Positions 8,130-16,552 of a stretch of DNA of 64,000 bases are shown here, one piece after another. The notes below the pieces were generated by a model, which worked only from the letters and a program-made list of their open reading frames with translations, was not told the origin of the DNA and made no database searches. The position numbers and the translations under genes were made by a program. Source of the stretch: Pseudomonas sp. QTF5. Lineage in GTDB: Bacteria > Pseudomonadota > Gammaproteobacteria > Pseudomonadales > Pseudomonadaceae. The stretch is taken from NCBI RefSeq assembly GCF_000512695.2, contig NZ_AZRW02000011.1, forward strand, positions 106,804-170,803, read 5' to 3'. The number at the start of each line of letters is the position of its first letter. Within the stretch, counting starts at the first letter, position 1.

Positions 8130-9971
8130 ATGCCTGATTACCGCTCGAAAACATCCACCCACGGCCGCAACATGGCCGGTGCCCGCGCACTGTGGCGCGC
8201 CACGGGGATGAAAGATGACGACTTCAAGAAGCCGATCATCGCCATTGCCAACTCCTTTACCCAGTTCGTTCCAGGCCATGTACACCTCAAGGATCTGGGG
8301 CAACTGGTCGCTCGCGAAATCGAACGGGCCGGCGGCGTCGCCAAAGAATTCAACACCATCGCCGTGGATGACGGCATCGCCATGGGCCACGACGGCATGC
8401 TCTATTCGCTGCCGAGCCGCGAGATCATCGCCGACTCCGTCGAATACATGGTCAACGCTCACTGCGCCGACGCCATCGTCTGCATCTCCAACTGCGACAA
8501 GATCACCCCAGGCATGTTGATGGCGTCCCTGCGCCTGAACATCCCGGTGATCTTCGTCTCCGGCGGTCCGATGGAAGCCGGCAAGACCAAACTGGCCAGC
8601 CACGGTCTCGACCTGGTCGACGCCATGGTGATTGCCGCCGACTCCAGCGCTTCTGACGAGAAAGTCGCCGAGTACGAGCGCAGCGCTTGCCCGACCTGCG
8701 GCTCCTGCTCCGGCATGTTCACCGCCAACTCGATGAACTGCCTGGTTGAAGCCCTGGGCCTGGCATTGCCGGGCAACGGTTCGACTCTGGCCACCCACAG
8801 CGACCGCGAACAGCTGTTCCTGCAAGCTGGCCGCACCATCGTCGAGCTGTGCAAGCGTTACTACGGCGAGAACGATGAGTCGGTGTTGCCACGCAACATC
8901 GCCAACTTCAAGGCGTTCGAAAACGCCATGACCCTGGACATCGCCATGGGCGGTTCCACCAACACCATCCTGCACTTGCTGGCCGCGGCCCAGGAAGCCG
9001 AGATCGATTTCGACCTGCGCGACATCGACCGTCTCTCCCGCCATGTGCCGCAACTGTGCAAAGTCGCGCCGAACATCCAGAAGTACCACATGGAAGACGT
9101 GCACCGTGCCGGCGGGATCTTCAGCATCCTCGGTTCCCTGGCCCGTGGTGGTCTGTTGCACACCGACCTGCCGACCGTGCACAGCAAGTCCTTGGCTGAA
9201 GGCATCGCCAAGTGGGACATCACCCAGACCACCGACGAAGCTGTGCATCACTTCTTCAAGGCCGGCCCGGCGGGTATCCCGACGCAAACTGCGTTCAGCC
9301 AGTCGACCCGTTGGGAAACCCTGGACGACGACCGTGAAAACGGCTGCATCCGCAGTGTCGAACACGCTTACTCGAAAGAAGGTGGCCTGGCCGTTCTGTA
9401 CGGCAACATCGCTCTGGACGGCTGCGTGGTGAAAACCGCCGGCGTCGACGAGTCGATTCACGTCTTCGAAGGCAACGCGAAGATCTTCGAAAGCCAGGAC
9501 AGCGCCGTACGCGGCATCCTCGCCGACGAAGTGAAGGCCGGCGACATCGTGATCATTCGTTATGAAGGCCCGAAAGGCGGCCCGGGCATGCAGGAAATGC
9601 TGTACCCGACGTCTTACCTGAAATCCAAAGGCCTGGGCAAAGCCTGCGCCTTGCTCACGGACGGCCGTTTCTCTGGCGGCACTTCGGGCCTGTCTATCGG
9701 CCACGCTTCGCCAGAAGCTGCTGCTGGCGGCGCGATCGGTCTGGTGCAGGATGGCGACAAGGTTCTGATCGACATTCCGAACCGCTCGATCAACCTGTTG
9801 ATCAGCGATGAAGAAATGGCCGCGCGCCGTGCCGAGCAGGACAAAAAAGGCTGGAAGCCGGTGGAAGTGCGTCCACGTAAAGTGACCACTGCGCTGAAAG
9901 CCTATGCCCTGTTGGCCACCAGCGCCGACAAGGGTGCGGTACGTAACAAGGCGATGCTCGACGGGCTGTAA
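8130..9971 (+). CDS. ilvD: Dihydroxyacid dehydratase
   Basis: A 613-residue enzyme converting 2,3-dihydroxyisovalerate and 2,3-dihydroxymethylvalerate to the keto acids of valine and isoleucine synthesis. The start [22 protein letters not shown] is typical. Cysteines for the Fe-S cluster lie in [12 protein letters not shown] and [15 protein letters not shown]. Length fits the long [4Fe-4S] type. A large frame on the opposite strand (8088-9704) is a codon-bias shadow. Confidence 0.98.
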   Translation: MPDYRSKTSTHGRNMAGARALWRATGMKDDDFKKPIIAIANSFTQFVPGHVHLKDLGQLVAREIERAGGVAKEFNTIAVDDGIAMGHDGMLYSLPSREIIADSVEYMVNAHCADAIVCISNCDKITPGMLMASLRLNIPVIFVSGGPMEAGKTKLASHGLDLVDAMVIAADSSASDEKVAEYERSACPTCGSCSGMFTANSMNCLVEALGLALPGNGSTLATHSDREQLFLQAGRTIVELCKRYYGENDESVLPRNIANFKAFENAMTLDIAMGGSTNTILHLLAAAQEAEIDFDLRDIDRLSRHVPQLCKVAPNIQKYHMEDVHRAGGIFSILGSLARGGLLHTDLPTVHSKSLAEGIAKWDITQTTDEAVHHFFKAGPAGIPTQTAFSQSTRWETLDDDRENGCIRSVEHAYSKEGGLAVLYGNIALDGCVVKTAGVDESIHVFEGNAKIFESQDSAVRGILADEVKAGDIVIIRYEGPKGGPGMQEMLYPTSYLKSKGLGKACALLTDGRFSGGTSGLSIGHASPEAAAGGAIGLVQDGDKVLIDIPNRSINLLISDEEMAARRAEQDKKGWKPVEVRPRKVTTALKAYALLATSADKGAVRNKAMLDGL

Positions 9972-9994
9972 GCGTCAGTCGCAGAAACAAAAAT

Positions 9995-10013
9995 GCCCCG
10001 CCAAGTGCGGGGC
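9995..10013 (+). terminator. Hairpin after ilvD
   Basis: GCCCCGC (9995-10001) pairs perfectly with GCGGGGC (10007-10013). No T run follows, so it may be a weak terminator helped by the palindromic repeat directly after it. An A-rich stretch on its left would serve as a U run for the other strand. Confidence 0.5.
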
Positions 10014-10014
10014 T

Positions 10015-10117
10015 GATCGTTCCCACGCTCCCGCGTGGGAATGCCTCAAGGGACGCTCCGCGTCCAGTGACGCGGAGCGTCACGGGCTGCATTCCCACGC
10101 AGAGCGTGGGAACGATC
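10015..10117. repeat. 103-bp compound palindromic repeat
   Basis: The outer arms GATCGTTCCCACGCTC and GAGCGTGGGAACGATC are perfect inverted repeats. An inner palindrome is GGACGCTCCGCGTC / GACGCGGAGCGTC with a CAGT centre. A second, slightly deleted copy occurs at 63918-64000, and an outer-arm-only copy at 58972-59002. It looks like a non-autonomous palindromic element distinct from the GAGCAAGC-type REPs. Confidence 0.85.
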
Positions 10118-10143
10118 ATTCAACATCGATGTTGACTGTCAGA

Positions 10144-10187
10144 CCGCCTTCGCGAGCAAGTCGGATCGCCGCACCGCCGCTCCCACA
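10144..10187. repeat. REP, long variant
   Basis: CCTTCGCGAGCAAG followed by TCGGATCGCCGCACCGCCG and CTCCCACA. This is the REP consensus with an extra insert in the loop, one of at least five such copies in the window. It lies between convergent ilvD and pchP. Confidence 0.8.
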
Positions 10188-10233
10188 TTTGTTCTATGTT
10201 GCCTTTGAGAGTGAGTCTGGCAGCAACTCGGTC

Positions 10234-11295
10234 TTACTGAATCTCTTCCGGCTTGACGATCACCCAGTTCTTGTCCGCCGTCACCGCCAACCCTTCTTTC
10301 GCCTGGGCTGCTGCGTTTTTCGCCATCATGCCGTTAATCTGGGTCATGTATTTGTCTTTGCGGTTGACCCACAAATGGATGCCGCCCTTGGACACGTCAA
10401 CGCTGTGGAACAGCATGTAGCCGTCGCTGGTCGGGGTATCGCCGCCCACCAGGACCGGTTTTTTCCATTCATCGATGTACGTCAGGATCGCCGACTGTTT
10501 ACCCGCCATCCAGGTGGCCGGGGTCCACAGGTATGGGGTCAGTTCGAGGCCCAGGTTAGCCTTCTCGTCATACTTGCCGGCAGTGACCTGCTTGCGTGCC
10601 GTGGTCAACTCGCCGGTTTTGCGGTCCTTGAGCATTAGGCTCACGCCGATCACGTTCTGCGGTTTGACGTTGTAGCCATACTTCGGATCGGAAGCGACCA
10701 TGCGCACCAGTTCTTCGGAGGCGGCGGTCATCACATAGACCTCGATGCCGTTCTCCATCAGCTTGTTGTAGAGCTCTTTCTGACCGGTGAAGATTTTCGG
10801 CGGGTTGACGTCGATGGTCTTGACCACATCGCCGTCGTAATAAGTGCTCGGCACCGGTTTACCAGACGCCATCAGCTCATCGACGTTGCCCTTGAGCTCC
10901 TGAAGCGTGAAACCGGAAAACACTTGGGCGACCCATGGATAGCACACCATGTCGTCGATTTCGCAGAGGCGATAGTAGTAGCTGAACAGGCTTTCCTTAT
11001 GGTCGGCGGTGTCCTTGAACGGGATCAGTTTCAGGGAGGGATCGAGGCTCTCGCGGGTGATCAGGCCCTTGTTTTCCATGAACGGCAACAAGGACTCTTC
11101 GAGGTCGTAGCGGTAACTGGTGTTGTCCATGTCGAACACCGCGAAGTTACCCTTGTTGGCATTGGCCGCGATCATCGCGTCCAGCGCCTTGGCCTGATCG
11201 GCTGGCCAGTGCTTCAAATCCGTGGCGAAGACCTGGCCGGCAAGGCCCAGTCCCAAACTCAGTGCGGCAGCCAGAAATTTCGGTGCGAGTTTCAT
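10234..11295 (-). CDS. pchP: Phosphorylcholine phosphatase
   Basis: 353 residues from the ATG preceded by GGGAG; the open frame continues upstream but the signal peptide [24 protein letters not shown] fixes this start. It is a periplasmic HAD-family phosphatase with motif [12 protein letters not shown], motif [10 protein letters not shown] and the distal [11 protein letters not shown] acidic motif. P. aeruginosa PchP (PA5292) has the same DMDNT and SAA/TAA layout and releases choline from phosphorylcholine. No choline genes are adjacent. It is divergent from tcyP. Confidence 0.85.
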   Translation of the reverse strand: MKLAPKFLAAALSLGLGLAGQVFATDLKHWPADQAKALDAMIAANANKGNFAVFDMDNTSYRYDLEESLLPFMENKGLITRESLDPSLKLIPFKDTADHKESLFSYYYRLCEIDDMVCYPWVAQVFSGFTLQELKGNVDELMASGKPVPSTYYDGDVVKTIDVNPPKIFTGQKELYNKLMENGIEVYVMTAASEELVRMVASDPKYGYNVKPQNVIGVSLMLKDRKTGELTTARKQVTAGKYDEKANLGLELTPYLWTPATWMAGKQSAILTYIDEWKKPVLVGGDTPTSDGYMLFHSVDVSKGGIHLWVNRKDKYMTQINGMMAKNAAAQAKEGLAVTADKNWVIVKPEEIQ

Positions 11296-11533
11296 CGGCG
11301 TTTCTCCCTGATTGAAAGATATCGACGCTAACAAATCTTTATGACAGTCCCCGCCTGCCCGCGACCGCTTGCATCCTGATTCCGTCAGCGGCATTCCCCA
11401 CAGCGTCAGCGGCTTATTCCAAAAACGACAGTCAGCCGCTGTTTTTGATATTAAATCATTACATATCAAGCTGTTAGGCTTGCCGGTTCGCAGCTGCCCC
11501 GGAATGCAGCTGGCACAAGTTATTGGAGCTTCT

Positions 11534-12925
11534 ATGAATCTGCCGCTGATTCTCAATCTGCTGGTATTCCTCGCCTTGCTCTTTGGCCTGGCGCAAACCC
11601 GTCACACCACCTGGAGCCTGGCAAAAAAGGTTCTGCTGGCGCTGGCGCTGGGCGTGGTATTTGGTGTCGCTCTGCACACGATTTATGGTGCGGGCAACCC
11701 GGTACTCAAAGCCTCGATCGGTTGGTTCGATCTGGTGGGCAACGGTTACGTGCAGTTGCTGCAAATGATCGTGATCCCGCTAGTGTTCGCCTCGATCCTC
11801 AGCGCCGTGGCGCGACTGCACAATGCTTCGTCGCTGGGCAAAATCAGCTTCCTGACCATCGGCACGCTGCTGTTCACCACCGCCATCGCGGCGCTGATCG
11901 GCATCGGCCTGACCAACCTGTTCGGCCTCACCGCCGAAGGCTTGGTCGCTGGCACCCAGGAAATGGCTCGCCTGCAAACCATTCAGAGCGATTACGCAGG
12001 CAAGGTTGCCGACCTGAATGTGCCACAGCTACTGCTGTCGTTCATCCCGCAAAACCCGTTCGCCGATTTGGCCCGCGCCAAGCCGACATCGATCATCAGT
12101 GTGGTGATCTTCGCGGCATTCCTTGGGGTCGCCGCACTGCAACTGCTCAAGGATGATGTCGAGAAAGGTCAGAAAGTGATCAACGCCATCGACACCCTGC
12201 AAGCCTGGGTGATGCGCCTGGTGCGTCTGGTGATGAAGCTGACCCCGTACGGCGTATTGGCGCTGATGACCAAAGTGGTTGCCGGCTCCAATCTGCAAGA
12301 CATCATCAAGCTCGGTAGTTTCGTGGTGGTGTCCTACATCGGTCTGGGCTTGATGTTTGTAGTCCATGGCCTGCTGGTGTCAGCCGCAGGGATCAACCCG
12401 CTACGGTTCTTCCGCAAGATCTGGCCGGTGCTGACGTTTGCCTTCACCAGCCGCTCCAGCGCCGCCACCATTCCGCTGAGCATCGAAGCCCAGACCAGCC
12501 GTTTGGGTATTCCACAGTCCATCGCCAGTTTCGCCGCCTCGTTCGGCGCGACCATTGGCCAGAACGGCTGTGCCGGTCTGTACCCGGCAATGTTGGCCGT
12601 GATGGTCGCGCCGACCGTAGGCATCAACCCGCTGGACCCGCTGTGGATCGCGACGTTGGTGGCGATTGTGACGCTGAGTTCGGCCGGTGTGGCCGGGGTC
12701 GGTGGTGGCGCGACCTTCGCCGCGTTGATCGTGCTCCCGGCCATGGGCTTGCCGGTGTCACTGGTGGCGTTGCTGATTTCGGTTGAGCCGCTGATTGATA
12801 TGGGTCGTACGGCGTTGAACGTGAGTGGTTCGATCACGGCGGGTGCGATCACCAGCCAGATCATGCAGCAGACGGATAAAGAGCTGCTGGATGCGGATGA
12901 GCATGGGGCGTTGGCTCAGGCTTGA
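11534..12925 (+). CDS. tcyP: L-cystine:cation symporter TcyP
   Basis: 463 residues from the ATG four bases after GGAGCT (11525-11530). It belongs to the dicarboxylate/amino acid:cation symporter family (DAACS, glutamate-transporter fold) with the re-entrant serine-rich loop [12 protein letters not shown] and the substrate motif [18 protein letters not shown]. The sequence resembles TcyP/YdjN rather than GltP or DctA. It probably imports cystine or related sulfur compounds. The frame stays open upstream to 11369, but that part has no membrane or family character. Confidence 0.85.
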   Translation: MNLPLILNLLVFLALLFGLAQTRHTTWSLAKKVLLALALGVVFGVALHTIYGAGNPVLKASIGWFDLVGNGYVQLLQMIVIPLVFASILSAVARLHNASSLGKISFLTIGTLLFTTAIAALIGIGLTNLFGLTAEGLVAGTQEMARLQTIQSDYAGKVADLNVPQLLLSFIPQNPFADLARAKPTSIISVVIFAAFLGVAALQLLKDDVEKGQKVINAIDTLQAWVMRLVRLVMKLTPYGVLALMTKVVAGSNLQDIIKLGSFVVVSYIGLGLMFVVHGLLVSAAGINPLRFFRKIWPVLTFAFTSRSSAATIPLSIEAQTSRLGIPQSIASFAASFGATIGQNGCAGLYPAMLAVMVAPTVGINPLDPLWIATLVAIVTLSSAGVAGVGGGATFAALIVLPAMGLPVSLVALLISVEPLIDMGRTALNVSGSITAGAITSQIMQQTDKELLDADEHGALAQA

Positions 12926-12950
12926 TCGGCGACTGACAGACCGCTTTCGC

Positions 12951-13040
12951 GAGCAAGCCCGCTCCCACATTGGTCCTGCGGTGTACACAGCATTTGTGAA
13001 CACCCGAGATCAAATGTGGGAGCGGGCTTGCTCGCGAAGC
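12951..13040. repeat. REP pair (BIME)
   Basis: Inverted REP units CTTTCGCGAGCAAGCCCGCT and its complement ending near 13040, between the convergent tcyP and folA genes. The right unit abuts the folA stop, so it may serve as terminator for both. Confidence 0.9.
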
Positions 13041-13042
13041 TT

Positions 13043-13555
13043 CTAGGCTTTTTCCCATACCTCAAAGCTATACGCCGGCTTGTCACCCTCCGCCGAATTC
13101 GGAACATTCGACACCAGCTTCCACTGGTTCAAATCAAATTCCGGAAACCACGCATCCCCTTCCGGGCTCAGCGCCACGCGGGTCAGGTAAAGCCGATCTG
13201 CTTGTGCGAGGCCTTGCGCATACAACTGCGCCCCGCCAATCAACATCACCTCATCGACGCCCTGCTCGTTCGCCCATTGCTGCGCGCGAACCACTGCTCC
13301 CTCCAGCGACGGATAAACCTCCGCGCCTTCCAGCTGCAGATCCGCCTGACGGCTGACCACGATGTTCAATCGGCCGGGCAGCGGACGACCGAGGGAATCC
13401 CAGGTCTTGCGACCCATGATGATCGGCTTGCCGAGGGTGGTGGCCTTGAAGTATTTGAAGTCCCCCGGCAAGTGCCAGGGCATGCTGTTGTCGACGCCGA
13501 TCACACGGTTTTCACCGAGGGCTGCGATCAGGCTGAGGGGGAGTGATTTAGTCAT
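13043..13555 (-). CDS. folA: Dihydrofolate reductase
   Basis: 170 residues from MTKSLPLSLIAALGENRVIG. It reduces dihydrofolate to tetrahydrofolate with NADPH. Visible motifs are DNSMPWHLPGDFKYFK (the substrate-binding acidic residue in helix B), GRKTWDSLGRPLPGR and the GGAQLY cofactor-binding loop. The frame runs further upstream but this ATG gives the family N-terminus. thyA, the other enzyme of the folate/thymidylate cycle, lies 6 kb away. Confidence 0.96.
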   Translation of the reverse strand: MTKSLPLSLIAALGENRVIGVDNSMPWHLPGDFKYFKATTLGKPIIMGRKTWDSLGRPLPGRLNIVVSRQADLQLEGAEVYPSLEGAVVRAQQWANEQGVDEVMLIGGAQLYAQGLAQADRLYLTRVALSPEGDAWFPEFDLNQWKLVSNVPNSAEGDKPAYSFEVWEKA

Positions 13556-13640
13556 GTCGGCGAGGATACCAGAGCCTCCCTTACCCCGATAAGCGTCACA
13601 GCGGTTATGCTCACCGCTCAATTAAGCGACGGGATGCCGC

Positions 13641-15020
13641 GTGACTGAACTGACTCCACTGCAAAACCTCTGGCTGAGCGAAACCATACGCCTGCGTGAA
13701 GAACACGCAGGCCCCTTGGATGATCTGGAAGCCAACCGAATCGCCCGTAGCGCCGGCGGCGACCTGCCGACGCGCATTCAACGCCGCGCCCTGTGGCTGG
13801 CCGAGCGCGACGGACAGACCCACGCCCTCAAACATTGGCTGCAAGGCGCGCGACTGGCGCTGATCGTACTGGCCGTGCTGGCGGTGGTCAGCGGCGCCGG
13901 CCTGGCATTTGCTGCGCTGGGCGACGGCCAGACCCCAGTCAATGTGTTCTGGGCGTTGGGCAGCCTGCTCGGGCTGAATCTGATTCTGTTGCTGAGTTGG
14001 GCCTTGGGCCTGGTGTTTGCCGGCGAACAGGGTGCAGCCCTTGGACGCTTGTGGCTGTGGCTCAGTGAAAAACTCGCCCGCGATGCCAACGCCGTGCAAC
14101 TGGCGCCGGCCCTGCTGCTGTTGCTGCAACGGCAGAAACTCAATCGTTGGGCGCTGGGCGTGCTGGTCAACGGGTTGTGGTTGCTGGCAATGCTCAGCGC
14201 CTTGGTGATGGTGCTGACGCTGATGGCGACCCGGCGCTACGGCTTCGTCTGGGAGACCACCATTCTCGGCGGCGACACCTTCGTCGCCATGACCCAAGCC
14301 CTCGGTGCCCTGCCGGCCTTGCTCGGTTTCAGCGTGCCCAGCGTGGAGATGATCCGCGCCAGCGGCGATGCTGCGCTGAACATCGAAAGCGCCCGCCAGG
14401 CCTGGGCGGGGTGGCTGGTTGGGGTGCTGCTGGTGTACGGTGTTTTGCCGCGCCTATTGCTCGCATTGTTCTGCCTGTGGCGCTGGAAAACCGGTCAAGC
14501 AGCCCTGCATCTGGATTTGAACCTGCCCGGCTACGCCCAGTTGCGCGAACGGCTGATGCCCACCAGCGAACGCCTGGGCATCAGCGATGCCGCGCCAGAA
14601 CAACTTCATCGGGTTGAAAATTCTGCCAGCGATCTGCAAAGCGATGGCGCGCTGTTGGTGGCCATTGAGCTGGACGACCAACGCCCCTGGCCGCCGCAGT
14701 TGCCGAAAAACATCAACAACGCCGGCATCCTCGACAGCCGTGAATCCCGGCACAAACTGCTCGAACAGCTGAGTCGTTTCCCCCCGGCCCGTCTGGCCAT
14801 CGCCTGTGACCCACGGCGTTCGCCGGACCGTGGCAGCCTGGCGCTGATTGCCGAACTGGCTCGCAGCGCCAGCGCCACCCGTGTGTGGTTGTTGCAAGCG
14901 CCGCCCGGCGAAGCGCTGGATGCCGAACGCCTGGGTGACTGGCATGTTGCGCTACGACAACTTGACCTGCCCTTCGCCGATTGCGCGCCGTTGAACTGGC
15001 TGGAGACGGGTCATGACTAA
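13641..15020 (+). CDS. DUF2868 membrane protein
   Basis: A 459-residue protein starting at GTG. Four or five hydrophobic segments fall in the first 290 residues (for example LALIVLAVLAVVSGAGLAFAALG), and a soluble C-terminal part follows. This is the DUF2868 family, of unknown function. The gene overlaps the next by 8 bp (ATGACTAA), and the partner is a DUF3482 GTPase, so the two probably form one membrane-associated complex. Placement between folA and the cation ATPase gives no further clue. Confidence 0.85.
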   Translation: MTELTPLQNLWLSETIRLREEHAGPLDDLEANRIARSAGGDLPTRIQRRALWLAERDGQTHALKHWLQGARLALIVLAVLAVVSGAGLAFAALGDGQTPVNVFWALGSLLGLNLILLLSWALGLVFAGEQGAALGRLWLWLSEKLARDANAVQLAPALLLLLQRQKLNRWALGVLVNGLWLLAMLSALVMVLTLMATRRYGFVWETTILGGDTFVAMTQALGALPALLGFSVPSVEMIRASGDAALNIESARQAWAGWLVGVLLVYGVLPRLLLALFCLWRWKTGQAALHLDLNLPGYAQLRERLMPTSERLGISDAAPEQLHRVENSASDLQSDGALLVAIELDDQRPWPPQLPKNINNAGILDSRESRHKLLEQLSRFPPARLAIACDPRRSPDRGSLALIAELARSASATRVWLLQAPPGEALDAERLGDWHVALRQLDLPFADCAPLNWLETGHD

Positions 15021-16377
15021 TCCCTTGAAGCTCGCCGTGGTCGGTCACACCAATGTCGGCAAAACTTCGTTGCTGCGAACGCTGACGCGAGATGTCGGCT
15101 TCGGCGAAGTGTCCCATCGCCCCAGCACCACTCGCCACGTCGAAGGCGCGCGATTGTCGGTAGACGGCGAGCCATTGCTTGATCTCTTCGACACTCCGGG
15201 CCTGGAAGACGCCATCGCCCTGCTCGACTACCTCGAACGCCTGGAACGACCCGGCGAACGCCTCGACGGCCCAGCGCGACTGGCGCGTTTTCTTGAGGGC
15301 AGCGAAGCCCGACAGCGTTTCGAGCAAGAAGCCAAAGTGCTGCGGCAACTGCTCGCCTCGGACGCCGGCCTCTATGTGATCGACGCCCGGGAGCCGGTGC
15401 TGGCCAAGTACCGCGACGAACTGGAAGTATTGGCCAGTTGCGGCAAACCACTGCTGCCGGTGCTGAATTTTGTCAGCAGCGCCCAGCATCGCGAACCTGA
15501 CTGGCGCGAAGCCCTGGCGCGATTGGGCTTGCATGCATTGGTGCGTTTCGACAGCGTCGCGCCACCGGAAGATGGCGAGCGTCGACTCTATGAAAGCCTC
15601 GCGCTGCTGCTGGAAAACTCCCGTGAACAACTGGAGCGCTTGATCGCCGACCAGCAGGCCCAACGCCTGGCCCGTCAGCAAAGTGCAGCGCGGCTGATTG
15701 CCGATTTATTGATTGATTGTGCCGCCTACCGCCGCAGTGTAGTCAGCGAGATGGCGCAGGAGCAGCAAGCGATCAGCGAACTGCGCAAAGCAGTGCGTCA
15801 GCGCGAACAACGCTGCGTCGAGGCCTTGCTCAAGCTCTACGCCTTCCGCCCGCAAGATGCGGCGGCCAGTGACTTGCCGTTGCTCGATGGCCGCTGGGGC
15901 GATGACCTGTTCAACCCGGAAACCCTGAAGCAGCTCGGTGTACGGGTCGGCGGCGGTATCGCGGCCGGCGCGGCGGCCGGGGCCGGGGTCGATTTGCTGG
16001 TGGGCGGCCTGACCCTCGGCGCGGCGGCACTGGCCGGAGCGATTGCCGGCGGCGCCCTGCAAACTGCCCGCAGTTATGGCAGTCGCCTGCTGGGAAAAAT
16101 CAAAGGGCAGCGAGAACTGACCGTCGACGACGGTGTGTTACGGCTGTTGGCCTTGCGCCAGCGACAATTGCTGCAGGCTCTGAATTCCCGTGGGCATGCG
16201 GCGATGGACAGCATTCAGGTCGCCACGCCGCAGGACAAAACCTGGCGCGAAGGCAAACTGCCAGATGCGCTGAACAAGGCGCGGGCGCATCCGCAGTGGT
16301 CGTCACTCAATCCTCATTCGAAGTTGAATCAGGGGGAGCGGCAGGAGCAGGTTGAGGGGTTGGCGCAGCAGCTGTAG
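15013..16377 (+). CDS. DUF3482 GTPase
   Basis: A 454-residue protein. The N-terminal G domain has Walker A GHTNVGKTSLL at about residues 11-21 and the DxxG motif DLFDTPGLED. The usual NKxD is not clear (PVLNFVSS is at its place). A central helical region with QQAQRLARQQSAARL is followed by a Gly/Ala-rich hydrophobic stretch (GGGIAAGAAAGAGVDLLVGG) that may insert in the membrane. It is coupled to the DUF2868 gene. The role is unknown; the architecture is like other membrane-linked small GTPase pairs. Confidence 0.85.
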   Translation: MTNPLKLAVVGHTNVGKTSLLRTLTRDVGFGEVSHRPSTTRHVEGARLSVDGEPLLDLFDTPGLEDAIALLDYLERLERPGERLDGPARLARFLEGSEARQRFEQEAKVLRQLLASDAGLYVIDAREPVLAKYRDELEVLASCGKPLLPVLNFVSSAQHREPDWREALARLGLHALVRFDSVAPPEDGERRLYESLALLLENSREQLERLIADQQAQRLARQQSAARLIADLLIDCAAYRRSVVSEMAQEQQAISELRKAVRQREQRCVEALLKLYAFRPQDAAASDLPLLDGRWGDDLFNPETLKQLGVRVGGGIAAGAAAGAGVDLLVGGLTLGAAALAGAIAGGALQTARSYGSRLLGKIKGQRELTVDDGVLRLLALRQRQLLQALNSRGHAAMDSIQVATPQDKTWREGKLPDALNKARAHPQWSSLNPHSKLNQGERQEQVEGLAQQL

Positions 16378-16403
16378 AGCCCGAGTGATGTGCTGTTCAG
16401 GCG

Positions 16404-16508
16404 GGTCTCTTCGCGAGCAAGCCCGCTCCCACATTTGATCTTCGGTGACCAAAGTTTTTGTGTACGACGCAGATCCAATGTGGGAGCGGGCTTGCTCGCG
16501 AAGGCGCC
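16404..16508. repeat. REP pair (BIME)
   Basis: Inverted REP units CTTCGCGAGCAAGCCCGCTC at about 16410 and its complement ending near 16504, in the 175-bp gap between the convergent DUF3482 and cadA genes. Confidence 0.9.
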
Positions 16509-16552
16509 AGACCAGTCACCGCAATTCTTAAGCCGGGGCCTCAGCAAATCGT

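Noticed and set aside
8088..9704. 538-codon open frame on the strand opposite ilvD
   Set aside because: It mirrors ilvD codons; the translation is rich in His, Val, Gly and Ala without any family motif, as expected for an antisense frame in high-GC DNA.
10134..10190. Regularly spaced palindromes as a possible CRISPR array
   Set aside because: The repeats are REP units in inverted pairs scattered over the window, not direct repeats with unique spacers.
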